Below, piece by piece: positions 17,597 to 26,399 of a stretch of 64,000 nt of DNA (its first letter is position 1; each line of letters starts with the position of its first letter). Made by a program: the position numbers and the translations under genes. The stretch comes from Beijerinckiaceae bacterium. Lineage in GTDB: Bacteria; Pseudomonadota; Alphaproteobacteria; Rhizobiales; Beijerinckiaceae. Location: positions 62,001-126,000 of the forward strand of contig CANGBX010000004.1 of NCBI GenBank assembly GCA_947452455.1, written 5' to 3'. The notes under the pieces were generated by a model. That model did no database searches. It saw nothing but the letters and a program-made list of their open reading frames with translations, and had not been told where the DNA came from.

Positions 17597-18409
17597 TCAT
17601 ACGGGAGACTGAGGGTCAAAAGTAGGTTGTCTTTTTTCCATCAGTGAAGATAGGCCTTCCTTCACATCATTGCTCGCAAAGCCCAAAAACTCTAGCGCCA
17701 GAGACGCATCAAAAGTTGGGCCTGCCTGGCGTAACCAATTGTTCAGACTATATTTCGTCAAACGAATAGCGCTTTGTGCGCCCGCAGCAAGGCGCGTTGC
17801 AACTTCCAGCGCTTTTTCATCCAATTCTGAATCTTCAACAGCAAGACTAATGAGCCCGATTTTCTCTGCCTCTGCGCCAGTTAAACGATCGCATAACAGC
17901 AAATAATATTTAGCTTTCGCTAGACCACAAAGAAGCGGCCAGACGATTGCCGCGTGATCTCCTGCGGCAACGCCTAGACGGGTATGTCCATCAACGATCA
18001 CGCAATCTTTGGTGGCAATGGAAATATCACCCAGCAGACCACAAACAAGGCCCGCGCCAACTGAAACGCCACGCATGGCTGTAACAATAGGTTTTGAGCA
18101 ATTGATGAGATTGTAGACAATATCTTTTGCCTCACGCCATCCCTTCAACCGCGCTTCAGGATCATTGATCAAATCCTGAATCATCCCAAAGTCGCCGCCT
18201 GCAGAAAATACTTTTCCCGCACCCGTCAGAATTGCCACATTCACGTCAGGGTCCTGATCAATATCGCGCCAGATACGTGCAAGCTCATCATGCATCACAT
18301 GGTCGGCAGAATTCATTTTGCCATTATCCATAATGATCCGGAGCACTTTTGGTGCAGCAACTTCAATTCGTAGCCGCTGATACGCCTGATACCGGGACGG
18401 TGTACTCAT
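17597..18409 (-). CDS. crotonase-family protein lacking the hydratase glutamates
   Basis: Enoyl-CoA hydratase/isomerase superfamily protein, 270 residues. The oxyanion-hole segment F-S-A-G-G-D-F (68-74) and the G-V-S-V-G-A-G helix (about 114-120) are present. At the sites of the two catalytic glutamates of true hydratases it has Val122 and His142, within G-H-T-R-L-G, followed by G-D-H at 150-152. A His/Asp pair here suggests a hydrolase, C-C lyase or isomerase rather than a hydratase. The ATG at 18409 follows GGAGAG; the TTG at 18424 is less likely. Operon with the SDR upstream and the decarboxylase-like gene downstream. Confidence 0.82.
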   Translation of the reverse strand: MSTPSRYQAYQRLRIEVAAPKVLRIIMDNGKMNSADHVMHDELARIWRDIDQDPDVNVAILTGAGKVFSAGGDFGMIQDLINDPEARLKGWREAKDIVYNLINCSKPIVTAMRGVSVGAGLVCGLLGDISIATKDCVIVDGHTRLGVAAGDHAAIVWPLLCGLAKAKYYLLLCDRLTGAEAEKIGLISLAVEDSELDEKALEVATRLAAGAQSAIRLTKYSLNNWLRQAGPTFDASLALEFLGFASNDVKEGLSSLMEKRQPTFDPQSPV

Positions 18410-18433
18410 TCCCAAACTCTCCAATCCACAAAT

Positions 18434-19186
18434 TTAGCCATGCATTGTAAGCCCGCCGGAAACGCTCACCGTCTGCCCGGTCATAAATGCTGCATCGTCA
18501 CTCAGAAAAAAGACAATCAGCCCGACGCAATCATCAGGCTGGCCAAGACGACCCATTGGAATCGCGCGCGCCAAAGCATCCATAAGCTTTTGATCTGCAA
18601 ATGAACGAAATAAAGGCGTATCTGTAGGGCCTGGCGCGACGACATTGACGCTAACACCACTTTTTGCAAGCTCGCGTGCCAATGTTTTGGAGAAGGCTGC
18701 AATACCGCCCTTACATGCAGAATACACCGCTTCGCCAGACGAGCCAACGCGACCAGCATCAGACGCAACATTGACAATGCGCCCAAACTTGCGTTCTGCC
18801 ATGCCTTTCGCAATGACATGCTGAACATTAAGTGGCCCATAAAGATTAATCGCGATGATCTTGTTCCAGAGCTCGAGGTCACTCTCAAGGAAAGGCTTTG
18901 CCAAATCCCAGCCCGCAACATTGGCGAGGAGCTCAATGGGGCCAACCGCCCCCTCAAACAAATCTGCGGCTTTTTTAACGCATGCATAATCCGAAATATC
19001 GACCTTATAAATGCTCACCTGAGACGCTTTCGCCCCACACAAGCTTCGGGTTTGCTCAGCGCCTTGTTCATCAAGATCAAAAATGCCGACTGAGCATCCC
19101 TCATCAACCAATCGCAAGACCGTCGCGCGACCGATCCCGCTAGCGCCCCCAGTGATAATGACACGCTTACCAACAAGTCCACGCAT
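18434..19186 (-). CDS. short-chain dehydrogenase/reductase (SDR)
   Basis: NAD(P)H-dependent classical SDR of about 250 residues. The T-G-G-A-S-G-I-G cofactor motif is near the N-terminus, N-V-A-G follows, and the catalytic Y-S-A-C-K (Y-x-x-x-K) is complete. I take ATG 19186, which gives the usual seven residues before the first strand; a GTG at 19222 with GGCGGGGA upstream is possible and would add 12 residues. It is the first gene of the operon running down to 14899 and is divergent from the CoA-transferase gene at 19405. Likely oxidises a hydroxyacyl intermediate. Confidence 0.87.
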   Translation of the reverse strand: MRGLVGKRVIITGGASGIGRATVLRLVDEGCSVGIFDLDEQGAEQTRSLCGAKASQVSIYKVDISDYACVKKAADLFEGAVGPIELLANVAGWDLAKPFLESDLELWNKIIAINLYGPLNVQHVIAKGMAERKFGRIVNVASDAGRVGSSGEAVYSACKGGIAAFSKTLARELAKSGVSVNVVAPGPTDTPLFRSFADQKLMDALARAIPMGRLGQPDDCVGLIVFFLSDDAAFMTGQTVSVSGGLTMHG

Positions 19187-19267
19187 TGAAAGCCCAATCT
19201 GAAAACCTGAATGGCAAGGCACTCCCCGCCAAGACTGAATGTCTATTGCGAAAATTATCGCAATGAT

Positions 19268-19331
19268 TTGACATAAATTGACATGTGATCTGGGTATTTA
19301 CAAGCGGTATATGGAAACCTATTGACAAGTT
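19268..19331. promoter_or_regulatory. divergent promoter/operator region with repeated TTGACA
   Basis: Between the SDR gene and the CoA-transferase gene, TTGACA occurs at 19268 and 19278, exactly ten bases apart, and again at 19322. The last lies within CTATTGACAA (19319-19328), which recurs at 28262-28271 before the acyl-CoA dehydrogenase gene. These may be -35 boxes or half-sites (TTGTCA on the other strand) of the MarR regulator at 21072. No clear -10 decides it. Confidence 0.45.
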
Positions 19332-19404
19332 AGCGCCCGTTGGTGTGACCTCGCCAGGGGCCTACGATCAATAAAATCTTAAAGGGTCCGGGGGAGAGCT
19401 CTTT

Positions 19405-20595
19405 ATGTCAGGTCCATTGTCAGGTGTCCGCGTTATCGACCTCACATCGGTTGTGTTTGGTCCATTAGCAACACAGATTTTAGGAGATCTTGGCGCGGAC
19501 ATTATCAAGGTCGAAAGCCCCGAAGGTGACACGACACGCTTCACCGGCCCTGCACGCTCCAAAGATATGGCGGCCCTCTTCATGAGCCTGAACCGCAACA
19601 AGCGGTCCGTGGTACTTGACTTAAAAACACCCGAGGGCAAGGACGCCTTATGGAAACTGATCGAGACGGCTGACGTCTTTATTCATTCAATGCGCCCAGA
19701 GAAAATGATCGGGCTTGGTTTTTCCTATACAGAGGTTCTAAAGAAACACCCTAAAATCGTTTATGTAGGCCTCCACGGTTATCTGTCTGAAGGCCCCTAT
19801 AGTGGCAAGCCCGCCTATGATGATGTGATCCAGGGCCAATGCGGGGCAGCCTCTTTGATGACCAGCATATCCGACGAGCCGCGCTATGTACCCTTGATCA
19901 TTGCCGACAAGACATGTGCATTAGCTGCTTCCAATGCGGTGACATCAGCATTATTTGCGCGGGAGCGTACCGGGAAAGGGCAATTTGTCGAAGTACCTAT
20001 GTTTGAAACCATGGTATTTTTTGTATTTGTTGAACATCTTTACGGCCGAACTTTTGATGAACAGGGCGAGCTAGGTTATTCACGCCTGCTCGCACCTTGG
20101 CGTCGGCCCTATAAGACTAAAGACGGCTATATTTGCATGCTGGCCTATACAGATCCGCAGTGGCGTAAATTCTGGACTGAAATCGGTAGGGCAGAATTGA
20201 TCAACGATCCGCGCTTCATCAATCTGGCAGCTCGCAGCCAAAACATTTCAGAACTTTACCAACTCGCCGGTGAATCGCTGCAGGGCAAGTCGACCGAAGA
20301 GTGGCTCCAAATCTTCGAGAAACTTGATATCCCCTGCGGACGCATTTCAACATTGGACGATGTCTTCAATGACCCCCATTTGAAAGCGGTTAATCTATTC
20401 GAAAAATCTTTCCATCCGACCGAGGGCGAATTTTTTATGACCAATTTGCCTTTAAGGTTTAGTGAAAACCAGATTGACAAGCCACGCATGCCACCCAAAT
20501 TTGGTGAACATGGACCAGAAATCTTTGCTGAAATAGGTTTATCAGAAGATGAAATTGCGAATTTAGTGGCAGTAAGCCATTCACAATACAAATGA
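19405..20595 (+). CDS. class III CoA-transferase (CaiB/BaiF family)
   Basis: CoA-transferase of 396 residues that moves CoA from an acyl-CoA to a free acid. The L-S-G-V-R-V-I-D-L-T N-terminus, G-A-D-I-I-K-V-E-S-P, and the N-x-N-K-R-S-V-x-L-D-L block are diagnostic. The likely catalytic aspartate is Asp168 in I-I-A-D-K-T. A GGGGGAGAG site precedes the ATG. It is the first gene of a two-gene unit with the MaoC-like gene and probably activates the acid substrate of this region as its CoA thioester. Confidence 0.92.
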   Translation: MSGPLSGVRVIDLTSVVFGPLATQILGDLGADIIKVESPEGDTTRFTGPARSKDMAALFMSLNRNKRSVVLDLKTPEGKDALWKLIETADVFIHSMRPEKMIGLGFSYTEVLKKHPKIVYVGLHGYLSEGPYSGKPAYDDVIQGQCGAASLMTSISDEPRYVPLIIADKTCALAASNAVTSALFARERTGKGQFVEVPMFETMVFFVFVEHLYGRTFDEQGELGYSRLLAPWRRPYKTKDGYICMLAYTDPQWRKFWTEIGRAELINDPRFINLAARSQNISELYQLAGESLQGKSTEEWLQIFEKLDIPCGRISTLDDVFNDPHLKAVNLFEKSFHPTEGEFFMTNLPLRFSENQIDKPRMPPKFGEHGPEIFAEIGLSEDEIANLVAVSHSQYK

Positions 20596-21071
20596 GAGAA
20601 GAGATTATGAGAACTGTTGGGATTGGATTTTATTGGCACGATCTAAAAGTTGGAGACCGTTTCAAGACACTCAACAGAACCATTACGGAGACGGATATTG
20701 TTAATTTCATAAGTGTCACTGGGATGCTGGAAACTCTTTTCACCGATCTGACATTTCAAGATCATGGTGTTATCAAAGGGCGTGTGGCGCCTGCAGCCTG
20801 TGTCTACACAATGATTGAGGGCCTGCTTTGCCAGGCAACTATGCAAACAACAGGACTCGCTCTTCTTGAAGTCGAGAAAAAGGTTCTCAATCCTGTCTTT
20901 GCCGGCGACACAATCTACGGCGAGGTTGAGATCACAGGCGTGCGCCCAACAAGCAAGGGTAATCGCGGAATCGTCACGTCACAGAATAATGTCATGATTG
21001 TTGGCAAAGATAAAATGGCCATAACCTATCGTGCTGTGCGCATGATGGCCGGTAATCCTGATCTCAGCTGA
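20592..21071 (+). CDS. MaoC-like hot-dog fold protein
   Basis: Hot-dog fold protein of 159 residues, in the MaoC/(R)-hydratase group by its V-G-D-R-F-K-T N-terminus and the G-R-V-A-P-A helix start. The usual hydratase-2 D-x4-H catalytic pattern is not clear; the region reads F-Q-D-H-G-V-I-K-G. It could be a hydratase of an unusual acyl-CoA or an accessory protein. The start overlaps the CoA-transferase stop (ATGA at 20592); ATG 20607, after a GAGAAGAG site, is a reasonable alternative. It ends one base before the convergent MarR gene. Confidence 0.75.
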   Translation: MREEIMRTVGIGFYWHDLKVGDRFKTLNRTITETDIVNFISVTGMLETLFTDLTFQDHGVIKGRVAPAACVYTMIEGLLCQATMQTTGLALLEVEKKVLNPVFAGDTIYGEVEITGVRPTSKGNRGIVTSQNNVMIVGKDKMAITYRAVRMMAGNPDLS

Positions 21072-21563
21072 TTAAGATAGATCTATATCCTGCAGGCCAG
21101 CTTGCAAATTATTCAGATAGTGAACAAATGAGACACTATCGTCAAAACGAAACTGCACCATGGCTTGGCGATAAAATTCATAGATTTTAGGTTGCAAAAC
21201 AGCCCAGAATTTACGCCCTCCCGGCGTAAGTTTGATAAAACGTGCGCGGCGATCATTATCATTGGTCAGTCTCGCAATATGCCCATCCCGCTCTAAGCGC
21301 TTCAAAACACCATCAAGGTTCTGACGGCTGACAAGCAAATAGTCTGACAATTCACCGAGCGACATGCCCTCTGTCACACGCTGCCGAGACAAAGCGCCAA
21401 GGGTAGCCCATTGTACAGTGCTGACACCAAGCTCTTTGGTGGCCTGCCGCTGGAGAACATTACCAAGCTGAAACAAGCGAAAGAAAATTCGGTTGTTGAT
21501 CCCGTTCAAATCAGAATCAAGTTGCGCTTTGGGAGCGACAATTTTCTGCGCGATTTTTTTCAT
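21072..21563 (-). CDS. MarR-family transcriptional regulator
   Basis: Winged-helix repressor of 163 residues. The helix-turn-helix and wing are readable: L-G-E-L-S-D-Y-L-L-V-S-R-Q-N-L-D-G-V recognition helix (about 80-100), then the D-N-D-R-R-A-R-F wing with its conserved D-x-R. MarR proteins usually sense phenolics or acyl-CoA compounds and regulate neighbouring degradation genes. Recurrent TTGTCA sites lie before its own gene (21624), the Bug gene (21687), the CoA-transferase operon (19268-19331) and the acyl-CoA dehydrogenase operon (28208-28271), so it may control region C. Confidence 0.9.
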   Translation of the reverse strand: MKKIAQKIVAPKAQLDSDLNGINNRIFFRLFQLGNVLQRQATKELGVSTVQWATLGALSRQRVTEGMSLGELSDYLLVSRQNLDGVLKRLERDGHIARLTNDNDRRARFIKLTPGGRKFWAVLQPKIYEFYRQAMVQFRFDDSVSFVHYLNNLQAGLQDIDLS

Positions 21564-21623
21564 ATCTGCTCAAAAAAGCTCATCATAGAACACTCGTTTG
21601 TTTGCATAGCATCATTTCCCAAC

Positions 21624-21692
21624 AACTGACAATTATAAGAGAGGAGAATAGCTGCCGCTTGACACCCGCAAAGAAACTTCAATATGTTGTCA
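21624..21692. promoter_or_regulatory. marR/Bug intergenic region with TTGTCA sites
   Basis: AACTGACAAT at 21624-21633 is the exact reverse complement of ATTGTCAGTT found at 28208-28217. TTGTCA recurs at 21687-21692 inside AATATGTTGTCA, like AACATATTGTCA at 28203-28214. The position between the divergent MarR and Bug genes suits autoregulatory MarR operators. Confidence 0.45.
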
Positions 21693-21732
21693 TAAAATAA
21701 AAAATAATCGGTTTTCATATGGGAGGTTGGCT

Positions 21733-22755
21733 ATGGGAGCATTTCGGAATCCGGCGCCAAGCATGGTGCCCCACATCGTGGCGATGTTGCGTCAGCGTCT
21801 CGGAAAACTTTGTATCGCTACAATTTTAGCTTTAATGAACCTAGGCTCTCCTGCGCTCGCAACTTTCCCCGATCGTCCTGTGAAACTTGTCGTACCTTTA
21901 CCTCCTGGAGGCATTGCAGACATTATAGGCCGGGTTATGCAGCCGCATTTTGAAAGAGCCTTTGGAAAACCCTTCCTGATTGAAAATCGTCCCGGCGCGA
22001 GCGGTATCGTAGGCGCAAACGCCGTGGTCAATGCTCCGGCTGATGGTCATACCTTGCTTTTTGTGACGACCACTTATTCAATCAATGCAGCTTTACGCCC
22101 GACAGTAGGGCAAATCCGCAAACTCGAGCCTGTAAGTATTTTGGGTCTTAGCTCGCAACTTTTTCTCGTCAATCCGACAGTTAAGGCAACAACTCTCAAG
22201 GAATTTGTAGCCCTTGCCAAGGCTGAACCCAAAAAATACTTCTATGCGACAACAGGAATTGCCAGCCACGCGCATCTGCTTTTTGAATTGTGGAGCAGCC
22301 AAGCCGGAATTCAAATGCAGCACGTGCCCTATCCAGGCGGGCCGCCTGCCGTCATGGCCACTGTGAATGGAGAAGCGCATATTACGCTGATCTCACCCGC
22401 CGCATCATTGCCCCAAGTTGAAGCAGGCGCTCTGCGTGTTTTGGCAACCGGCAACATTATTCGCGAACCCGAATTGCCCAACGTCCCCACATCAGCCGAA
22501 GCTGGTTTTCCGGATTTCCAGGCGCGCCAGTGGATTGGTTTGCTCGCCCCTCCCGGCACGCCAAAGCCCATCATTGATCAATTAAACAAGGGCGTTCAGG
22601 ACATTCTAGCCCGGGACGATGTGAAGGCTGTCATGTCAAAGCAAGGCCTCACAGCAAGCAGCGCTTCACCTGAAGACTTTGCCAAGATCATTGCCCAAGA
22701 AATCAAAATGTGGACGGATATTGCGCAAAAGGCGAAAATTGAAGTTCCTGATTGA
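21733..22755 (+). CDS. classical Bug/TctC-family receptor
   Basis: Receptor of about 340 residues of the classical Bug type, distinct from the others: F-P-D-R-P-V-K-L-V-V-P-L-P-P-G-G-I-A-D, then E-N-R-P-G-A-S-G, A-D-G-H-T, and G-F-P-D-F in the second domain. The signal peptide is long (to about residue 42, A-L-A before T). ATG 21733 lies six bases after GGAGG; the TTG at 21727 abuts that site. It is paired with the binding protein at 22799 and lies opposite marR. The conserved Asp in G-I-A-D is expected to bind a ligand carboxylate. No membrane partner. Confidence 0.9.
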   Translation: MGAFRNPAPSMVPHIVAMLRQRLGKLCIATILALMNLGSPALATFPDRPVKLVVPLPPGGIADIIGRVMQPHFERAFGKPFLIENRPGASGIVGANAVVNAPADGHTLLFVTTTYSINAALRPTVGQIRKLEPVSILGLSSQLFLVNPTVKATTLKEFVALAKAEPKKYFYATTGIASHAHLLFELWSSQAGIQMQHVPYPGGPPAVMATVNGEAHITLISPAASLPQVEAGALRVLATGNIIREPELPNVPTSAEAGFPDFQARQWIGLLAPPGTPKPIIDQLNKGVQDILARDDVKAVMSKQGLTASSASPEDFAKIIAQEIKMWTDIAQKAKIEVPD

Positions 22756-22798
22756 TAAAACTTTAAAAATAAAAATGTAAATCATGGAGGCCATCTTG

Positions 22799-23698
22799 AT
22801 GGTACGTCTCGGCATTCTTGAAATGGCTTCTGCAGACGCGGACCGTCTAGCCTATTGGGATATCTTTTTCAATCAGCTCACAAAAGATGGTTTTCAAAAG
22901 GACCTAAATCTCAAAGTTGAATATATTTGGGCTGATGGGCACAAAGAACGCCTTCGCCTAGGTGCAGAAAAATTTGTTGCAGACAGGTATGATCTGATTG
23001 TTACTGCGGGCACACCCGCAGCATCTGCTGCTATTGCTGCTACTACGACCATCCCCATCGTAATGGCAACAGGCGTTAGCCTAGGCACGCAATTATCAGA
23101 TGAAACAAAGCCAGCACAAACCAACATCACTGGCATCAGCGATTTGCCAGCCGGCATTAGCGAGCATCGCCTCGCCCTGTTACGCGATATTGTAAAACCA
23201 GGCCGCGGGCTTGCCATTTTGGCTGATCGGGCGAACCCATCTTCGCCCCTAGCTGTTGCCGAGACAACCGCGGCAGGTCGCAAACTCGGTATCAGCGTGA
23301 GTGATTACTGGCTTCCGACGCCAGATGATATGGATTCTGTTTTGGCGGAAATGTCGCGGGATCAAATTGGTGGCTTTGTTGTCTCACCAGGCGCAATGTT
23401 CTTCGCCAAAAGAGTGGAGCTGGCAAGACTCGCTCTCCAACATGATTTGGCGACCGTATCAGTGCGCCGTGAATATGCGGAGGCTGGCTGCACAATTGCT
23501 TATGGCGCGCCATTACGTGTCAATTATAGCGAGGCCGCAAAACTAGCCGCAAAAATTTTGGCGGGACAAAAACCATCTGAGCTCCCGATTGCAGAGCCAA
23601 CGGAATTTGACTTCCTGATAAACGACACAACTGTAGATCGTTTAGGGCTTACTATCCCCGATCATATGGTGCGCAACGCTGAACATGTGACGCTCTGA
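22799..23698 (+). CDS. ABC_sub_bind-type (PF04392-like) binding protein without signal peptide
   Basis: Protein of 299 residues resembling the ABC_sub_bind family (peripla_BP type 1 fold): V-R-L-G-I-L-E start, D-L-I-V-T-A-G-T-P-A-A-S-A-A, T-T-I-P-I-V-M, L-A-I-L-A-D, and A-G-C-T-I-A-Y-G with A-A-K-L-A-A-K-I-L near the end. The ATG at 22799 is eight bases after GGAGG. It begins directly with the first strand, with no signal peptide, although relatives are usually exported. A cytoplasmic sensing role is possible. Same operon as the Bug receptor before it. Confidence 0.78.
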   Translation: MVRLGILEMASADADRLAYWDIFFNQLTKDGFQKDLNLKVEYIWADGHKERLRLGAEKFVADRYDLIVTAGTPAASAAIAATTTIPIVMATGVSLGTQLSDETKPAQTNITGISDLPAGISEHRLALLRDIVKPGRGLAILADRANPSSPLAVAETTAAGRKLGISVSDYWLPTPDDMDSVLAEMSRDQIGGFVVSPGAMFFAKRVELARLALQHDLATVSVRREYAEAGCTIAYGAPLRVNYSEAAKLAAKILAGQKPSELPIAEPTEFDFLINDTTVDRLGLTIPDHMVRNAEHVTL

Positions 23699-23732
23699 AC
23701 AGACACAATAGTCTGATCAGAGCAAAACAAAA

Positions 23733-24518
23733 TTAGACGACTGGACAGAAGCCACCATCCACGTTGATCGCTGTTCCGGTGACATAGCTTCCAGCATCTG
23801 AGGCCAGAAACAGCATCATATTAGCAAATTCTTCAGCGGTACCGACGCGCTTCATCGGGATGCGCTGCGCCATTTCATCAATATATTCCTCATAAGTACG
23901 CCCTTTATTTTCTGCGGCATGGGCCCGCACCCATTGGTCTGTTTGCAACAGACCAACAATCACAGCATTCACGAGAATATTGTGAGCGGCTCCATCATTC
24001 GCCATAACCTTGGTCAGCGCCATACCAGCGGCACGCGTAACAGATGATGGCGCGCTACCAACACGCGGCCATTTGGCGCCGCTGCTCAGCGTATTAATAA
24101 TACGTCCCCATTTCCGGCTTTTCATGCCAGGCCAAGCGGCGCGCGAGAAACGAATCGCCGAGAAGAGCTTCACATCAAGATCTGCTTCCCATTGTTCGTC
24201 AGTAATCGTCTCAAACGGCTTAGCATTGTGCGAGCCTACATTGTTTAGCAAGACATCGACCTGCCCCAATGCTTTTTCAGCTGCTTCAAAGGCACGTACA
24301 CAATCGGCAGCAGATGAAACATCAGCCGCAATGGTGACGATTTTACCGCGGCCTTCTTTTTCAAGCTCCTGGCGGGCTTCTGCGAGGACATCCTCACGAC
24401 GCGCGACAATGGCAACATGGGCTCCAGCACGGATGAAGTTCTTAGCCGCAGCAAAGCCAACGCCCTTGCTGCCACCAGTTATCAAGGCACAACGTCCATC
24501 CATCCGCATCTCAACCAT
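23733..24518 (-). CDS. SDR-family protein lacking the catalytic Tyr and Lys
   Basis: Rossmann-fold SDR of 261 residues with intact T-G-G-S-K-G-V-G (14-21) and N-N-V-G (92-95). Where classical SDRs have Y-x-x-x-K, it reads Ser158-S-V-T-Arg162 within A-P-S-S-V-T-R-A-A-G. Tyr and Lys are both replaced, so normal hydride-transfer chemistry is doubtful, although the T-G-T-A-I-N-V-D-G-G C-terminus is normal. The ATG at 24518 follows GGAG. It is the last gene of the 28124-23733 minus-strand unit, after aldehyde dehydrogenase. A variant SDR using another acid is possible. Confidence 0.82.
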   Translation of the reverse strand: MVEMRMDGRCALITGGSKGVGFAAAKNFIRAGAHVAIVARREDVLAEARQELEKEGRGKIVTIAADVSSAADCVRAFEAAEKALGQVDVLLNNVGSHNAKPFETITDEQWEADLDVKLFSAIRFSRAAWPGMKSRKWGRIINTLSSGAKWPRVGSAPSSVTRAAGMALTKVMANDGAAHNILVNAVIVGLLQTDQWVRAHAAENKGRTYEEYIDEMAQRIPMKRVGTAEEFANMMLFLASDAGSYVTGTAINVDGGFCPVV

Positions 24519-24554
24519 ATTCCGCTCCAATCCTTTGATTTTATTATCCGCTCA

Positions 24555-25994
24555 TTAGGCCTGAGAAATAAACTTCACATTGAGATAGGCCTCTAGCCCC
24601 TCAATCCCGCCTTCACTGCCATGGCCTGAATGTTTAATCCCCCCGAATGGGGTTTCAGGCGTAGAAATAGCTACAGAATTAATTCCAACCATCCCAGTCT
24701 GTAGCGCATCTCCAATCGCGGTAGCCCGCGCGATTGATGTGGTGAATGCATAAGCGGCAAGACCAAATTCAAGAGAATTAGCGCGCTCAACCACTTCATC
24801 AAAAGTTTTGAAGGTTACGATTGGTGCTATCGGACCAAAAGGCTCTTCCGTCATTATCAGAGAGTGATCCGGCACATCGGTCACAATAGTGGGCTCATAA
24901 TAAAAACCCTCGTTGCCATGCCTTTTACCGCCCGCACGGATTTTACCACCCTGTTCGAGGGCATCCTTTACAAACATATCCATTGCATCCAGTCGACGGG
25001 GATTGGCGAGTGGTCCCATGGTTGTGGAGGCTTCAAGTCCATTGCCCAGCCGCAAGCCTGTAGCATATGCGCTAAATCGCTCAAGGAAACGCGCGTAGAC
25101 GCCTTCTTGGACGTAGAAACGCGTTGGTGAAATGCAGACCTGACCGGCATTGCGGAATTTGTAAGCCGCAATCATATCTGCGACTTGCTCAGGGTTTACA
25201 TCATCAAAAACTACAACAGGGGAATGTCCGCCAAGCTCCATCGTGCTGCGTTTCATGGTTCGAGTAGCCATTTTCGCAAGATGTTTTCCAACACCCACCG
25301 AACCCGTGAAAGAGATTTTGCGAATCTCTGGTCGCGCAAGCAAATTTTCTGAGACCTCAGCAGGCACGCCAAACACCAGATTAAGAACACCTGCAGGCAA
25401 TCCCGCCTCCATAAAGCAGCGGGCCATTTCAACACAGGCGCCTGGAGTTTCTTCAGATGCCTTGATGATGATCGAGCACCCTGCGCCTAATGCTCCTGCA
25501 ATTTTGCGTGCCGGGGTGACAACAGGGAAATTCCAAGGTGTAAAAGCAGCTACAATGCCAACCGGTTCATGCACCACCATTTGCCGGACACCAGCCACAC
25601 GGCCAGGCACGATGCGTCCATACGCCCGACGACCTTCCTCGGCATACCAATCGATAACATCGGCTGCCATTGCAGCCTCGATCATGGCTTCATTTAGGAC
25701 CTTACCCTGCTCTTGCACAATAATCCGGGCAATGGAATCAAGGCGAGTGCGAAACAAATCAGCTGCGCGATGCATGATGTTTGCACGCTCATAGGCTGAA
25801 ATTTTTTGCCAGACACGCATGCCATCGGTTGCGGCAACAACAGAATCGCTTAAATCACGGGCACCGGCATGGGGCAGATTGGCAAGTATTCTGCCATCAG
25901 CTGGATTGATCACGGGTTCTGAGCAGCCAGCATCGCCCTTTGCGCGCCATTCTCCTCCGATCAGCAGTGCAAGATCAGAATACATCGGCGTCAC
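24555..25994 (-). CDS. NAD(P)-dependent aldehyde dehydrogenase (succinate-semialdehyde type)
   Basis: Aldehyde dehydrogenase of 479 residues. F-T-P-W-N-F-P (151-157), F-T-G-S-V (229-233), catalytic Glu253 in M-E-L-G-G-H and nucleophile Cys287 in N-A-G-Q-V-C are all in place. The overall look is that of succinate/glutarate-semialdehyde dehydrogenases. GTG 25994 is used, with ATG 25985 as alternative; GGGAG is close to both. It follows the RidA gene and precedes the variant SDR. Likely oxidises a semialdehyde released by the ThDP enzyme of the same unit to an acid. Confidence 0.92.
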   Translation of the reverse strand: MTPMYSDLALLIGGEWRAKGDAGCSEPVINPADGRILANLPHAGARDLSDSVVAATDGMRVWQKISAYERANIMHRAADLFRTRLDSIARIIVQEQGKVLNEAMIEAAMAADVIDWYAEEGRRAYGRIVPGRVAGVRQMVVHEPVGIVAAFTPWNFPVVTPARKIAGALGAGCSIIIKASEETPGACVEMARCFMEAGLPAGVLNLVFGVPAEVSENLLARPEIRKISFTGSVGVGKHLAKMATRTMKRSTMELGGHSPVVVFDDVNPEQVADMIAAYKFRNAGQVCISPTRFYVQEGVYARFLERFSAYATGLRLGNGLEASTTMGPLANPRRLDAMDMFVKDALEQGGKIRAGGKRHGNEGFYYEPTIVTDVPDHSLIMTEEPFGPIAPIVTFKTFDEVVERANSLEFGLAAYAFTTSIARATAIGDALQTGMVGINSVAISTPETPFGGIKHSGHGSEGGIEGLEAYLNVKFISQA

Positions 25995-26000
25995 GTCTCC

Positions 26001-26381
26001 CTATTCGCTGACAACAGCGAGAAAGTCACATTGAACAAGAACATGTGGCTCCATTGGAGAAAGCATGATCTGTCGTGCCGGACGGGTCGCCTCATCTGGA
26101 AACATTTTAGTCCATTCGACATTAATGGACGCACGATTCATCTGCTCCATCCAAAACGTGACCTTGACGATTGCATCAATTGTCGCCCCTGCAGCCTCAA
26201 CAGTGGCTCGAATATTGTCAAACATATAGGCACATTGCTGCGCCATATCAGCAGGAAATTTATGGGTCTTGGGATCTACACCACGAATAAGTCCTGATGC
26301 GATCACCGACCCCAAACGAGCAGCATTCGGAATCGGATTTTGATGCTGAAACTGGCTGATATAAATTGCCTGCCGTTTCAT
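26001..26381 (-). CDS. RidA/YjgF-family protein
   Basis: Small RidA-family protein of 126 residues, the trimeric enamine/imine deaminase family. The substrate-binding arginine is visible in R-P-A-R-Q near residue 103, and the V-K-V-T-F-W-M-E segment is typical. RidA relatives in degradation operons (for example 2-aminomuconate deaminase-like) hydrolyse reactive enamines, which suggests a nitrogen-containing or enamine intermediate here. It lies between the ThDP enzyme (18 bases) and aldehyde dehydrogenase (6 bases) in one unit. Confidence 0.88.
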   Translation of the reverse strand: MKRQAIYISQFQHQNPIPNAARLGSVIASGLIRGVDPKTHKFPADMAQQCAYMFDNIRATVEAAGATIDAIVKVTFWMEQMNRASINVEWTKMFPDEATRPARQIMLSPMEPHVLVQCDFLAVVSE

Positions 26382-26399
26382 TTTCGCCTCTTCGTTGGC

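Noticed and set aside
23712-23721. TCTGATCAGA palindrome between convergent genes as a terminator
   Set aside because: Five-pair stem without loop and without a T-run; too weak to call.
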